11,642 nucleotides of DNA from Candidatus Woesearchaeota archaeon. Lineage in GTDB: Archaea > Nanobdellota > Nanobdellia > UBA10117. Position numbers and translations under genes: made by a program. The DNA lies in NCBI GenBank assembly GCA_023245115.1, contig JAHFKX010000017.1, forward strand, positions 1-11,642, read 5' to 3'. Every line of letters begins with the position of its first letter. Position 1 is the stretch's first letter. Below, piece after piece: positions 10,415 to 11,642 of the stretch. Under the pieces are notes generated by a model. It saw only the letters and a list, made by a program, of their open reading frames with translations. It ran no database searches and was not told where the DNA came from.

Positions 10415-11642
10415 ATGCCCCCAGTTCCACCAGCTCTGGTGCATCCGCAAGATTGCTCTTGCATATCTCATCTTTACGCGCGAACGGTAGGGCCTGCCCT
10501 CGATAAGTTTACAGATGATATGACTGATGAAAACTGGGCTATTTTTTCGAGAGAATATAAAAATTGGCGCATAAAAGTTGAAGCTGAATTTCAGAGAAAC
10601 ACAATAACTATTTCCCGACTCGAAAGAACTATCGAGGCTGGTATGCGGAGTGTCGAGATTGTACATCTTGAAGAAGTTATTGGCGCACTGGAAGAGCAAA
10701 CTGGAAATCTATCTTTACAGTATGAAGAGCTGAAGAAAGAAAAAGATGCTGCTGAAACAGAAAAAAATGATATGCACGAGCTGGCTTCACAGTTACGGGA
10801 GGAAAATAAAGGCCTCCAAGCTAAACTAATTGAAACGCAGCAGAGCGCTGCAAAAGTAGCAGAAGAAACAATAAGACAAATTGAAAAAAAGTATGGCAAA
10901 ATGGCCGACGTAAGCATTGTGAGAATCACCGAGCTCGAATCACGAGTTGATAGTTATGAGCAAAATCTTGCGCGCAGTAAAAAAATGAGTGATGAACTGG
11001 CATCATTCGAAGCAGAGAACCACGGCCTGATGCTCAGGCTGAAAAAAATCGAAGACGAGCGCGCGCAGGAAGTTGAACAGATGCGGCAAGAGTTACAAAT
11101 GCAGTACGAGATAAAAGAAAGGGAATTACTGGAAAAGTATTCACGGGAACGCATAGAGCTACAAGGCACGCTCCAAACAGAAATCGAAAGGCTAAAAGGT
11201 GAGCGCGAGGCCAACCATGCAATATTAGAAGAAGCAAAAGGCTGGCAACCCCGTATTGCACGCGTAAAAGCTGAAGAGGCAGAGCTCGAGGCGGAAAGGC
11301 GTAGATTAGCTGGAGAAAGAGAAGAATTAGTAGAATTTCGTGAAGCAATGAGAACGCTAAACAGTGAAAGAAGGGAAGATATTCTTACCGCACTAAAAAC
11401 AGAACAGCGCAAAAAGCTTGAAGCAATGCTTGACATTGAGGCCAAAGGAAAAAAGATTTCAAGCGGCTTTGCACGCCTTGATGATATTCTATTTGGTGGT
11501 TTCCCATGGGGCACGAGCGCAATGGTAACCGGGGAAGACGGCAAAGATATTGTTTATGGATTTATAGCAGATGCGATTCATAAGGGCGCACAGCTACTGC
11601 TAATACCTACGGCGCAGCCGGCCAGCGTTATAAAAAAGAGTC
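10415..11642 (+). CDS. Coiled-coil protein with C-terminal KaiC-like domain (3' truncated by window end)
   Basis: The frame from ATG 10415 is open to the window end, giving 409 residues and incomplete. The start fits the TATA box at 10387-10394. Residues 1-50 are a globular lead with Pro-rich MPPVPPALVHP and two cysteines. Residues about 55-345 are almost pure charged heptad-like helix, a long coiled coil. From 349, SSGFARLDDILFGGFPWG matches the start of KaiC/RecA-like domains (S.G...LD..L.GG.P.G). The expected P-loop (G..G.GKT) is here GEDGKD (373-378), two residues shorter and lacking the Thr, so ATP binding may be lost. It is probably a cytoplasmic regulator or scaffold that oligomerises through the coil. 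Walker B is beyond the window. The opposite-strand open frames in this stretch are shadows of this gene. Confidence 0.8.
   Translation, partial: MPPVPPALVHPQDCSCISHLYARTVGPALDKFTDDMTDENWAIFSREYKNWRIKVEAEFQRNTITISRLERTIEAGMRSVEIVHLEEVIGALEEQTGNLSLQYEELKKEKDAAETEKNDMHELASQLREENKGLQAKLIETQQSAAKVAEETIRQIEKKYGKMADVSIVRITELESRVDSYEQNLARSKKMSDELASFEAENHGLMLRLKKIEDERAQEVEQMRQELQMQYEIKERELLEKYSRERIELQGTLQTEIERLKGEREANHAILEEAKGWQPRIARVKAEEAELEAERRRLAGEREELVEFREAMRTLNSERREDILTALKTEQRKKLEAMLDIEAKGKKISSGFARLDDILFGGFPWGTSAMVTGEDGKDIVYGFIADAIHKGAQLLLIPTAQPASVIKKS

Noticed and set aside
10340..11544. Several long open frames on the minus strand
   Set aside because: They are Ser/Cys/Leu-rich shadows of the charged coiled-coil gene on the plus strand, which has a continuous frame, a TATA box and a recognisable C-terminal domain.
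1..11642. CRISPR array, rRNA or tRNA genes
   Set aside because: No regularly spaced repeats and no conserved rRNA or tRNA signatures were seen.

Overview
The window looks archaeal and most probably belongs to a small-genome DPANN-type lineage; this is inference, since there is no rRNA in it. The support is an FtsZ2-type ftsZ and archaeal TATA boxes centred about 25 bp upstream of start codons (mostly leaderless transcripts, with Shine-Dalgarno sites used inside operons). A set of short secreted proteins with CARDB, MopE-type metal-binding and cysteine-rich domains, of the sort common in DPANN genomes, points the same way, as does a KaiC-like protein.

Layout. Positions 1-2486 (+) hold a tight overlapping operon of four unrecognised membrane proteins. 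The first is cut by the window start, and the last two are tandem paralogues. Positions 2487-2624 form a strongly palindromic block of two compound hairpins. It resembles IS200/IS605 ends or a TnpB guide-RNA 3' hairpin, but it could also serve as the operon terminator. A small orphan gene (2737-2988) and a 370-base gene-free region with the ftsZ promoter follow. ftsZ occupies 3361-4440. Behind it, at about 4480-4690, lies a highly structured stretch that I read as an unassigned noncoding RNA ending in a hairpin plus T-tract.

Positions 4769-6586 (+) carry four small envelope proteins: two with CARDB-like ends and two with a repeated cysteine motif. A nitroreductase and an orphan 180-aa gene lie on the minus strand (6678-7904). 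A divergent promoter region with a perfect 7-bp palindrome leads to two more secreted small proteins (8024-8664). The second of these lacks a credible start codon, because its hydrophobic signal segment is encoded upstream in an overlapping frame. Next, on the minus strand, come an SMC/ABC-like ATPase and a calcineurin-like phosphoesterase (8668-10241). A long coiled-coil protein whose C-terminus begins a KaiC-like domain with a degenerate P-loop (10415 onward) runs out of the window.

Functionally, most of the window is cell envelope: membrane-anchored or secreted proteins with outward-facing domains next to the cell-division gene ftsZ. The most novel parts are the four-gene membrane cassette, the post-ftsZ structured RNA, the IS605-like palindromic block, the possible frameshift at 8263-8365 and the coiled-coil/pseudo-KaiC fusion.
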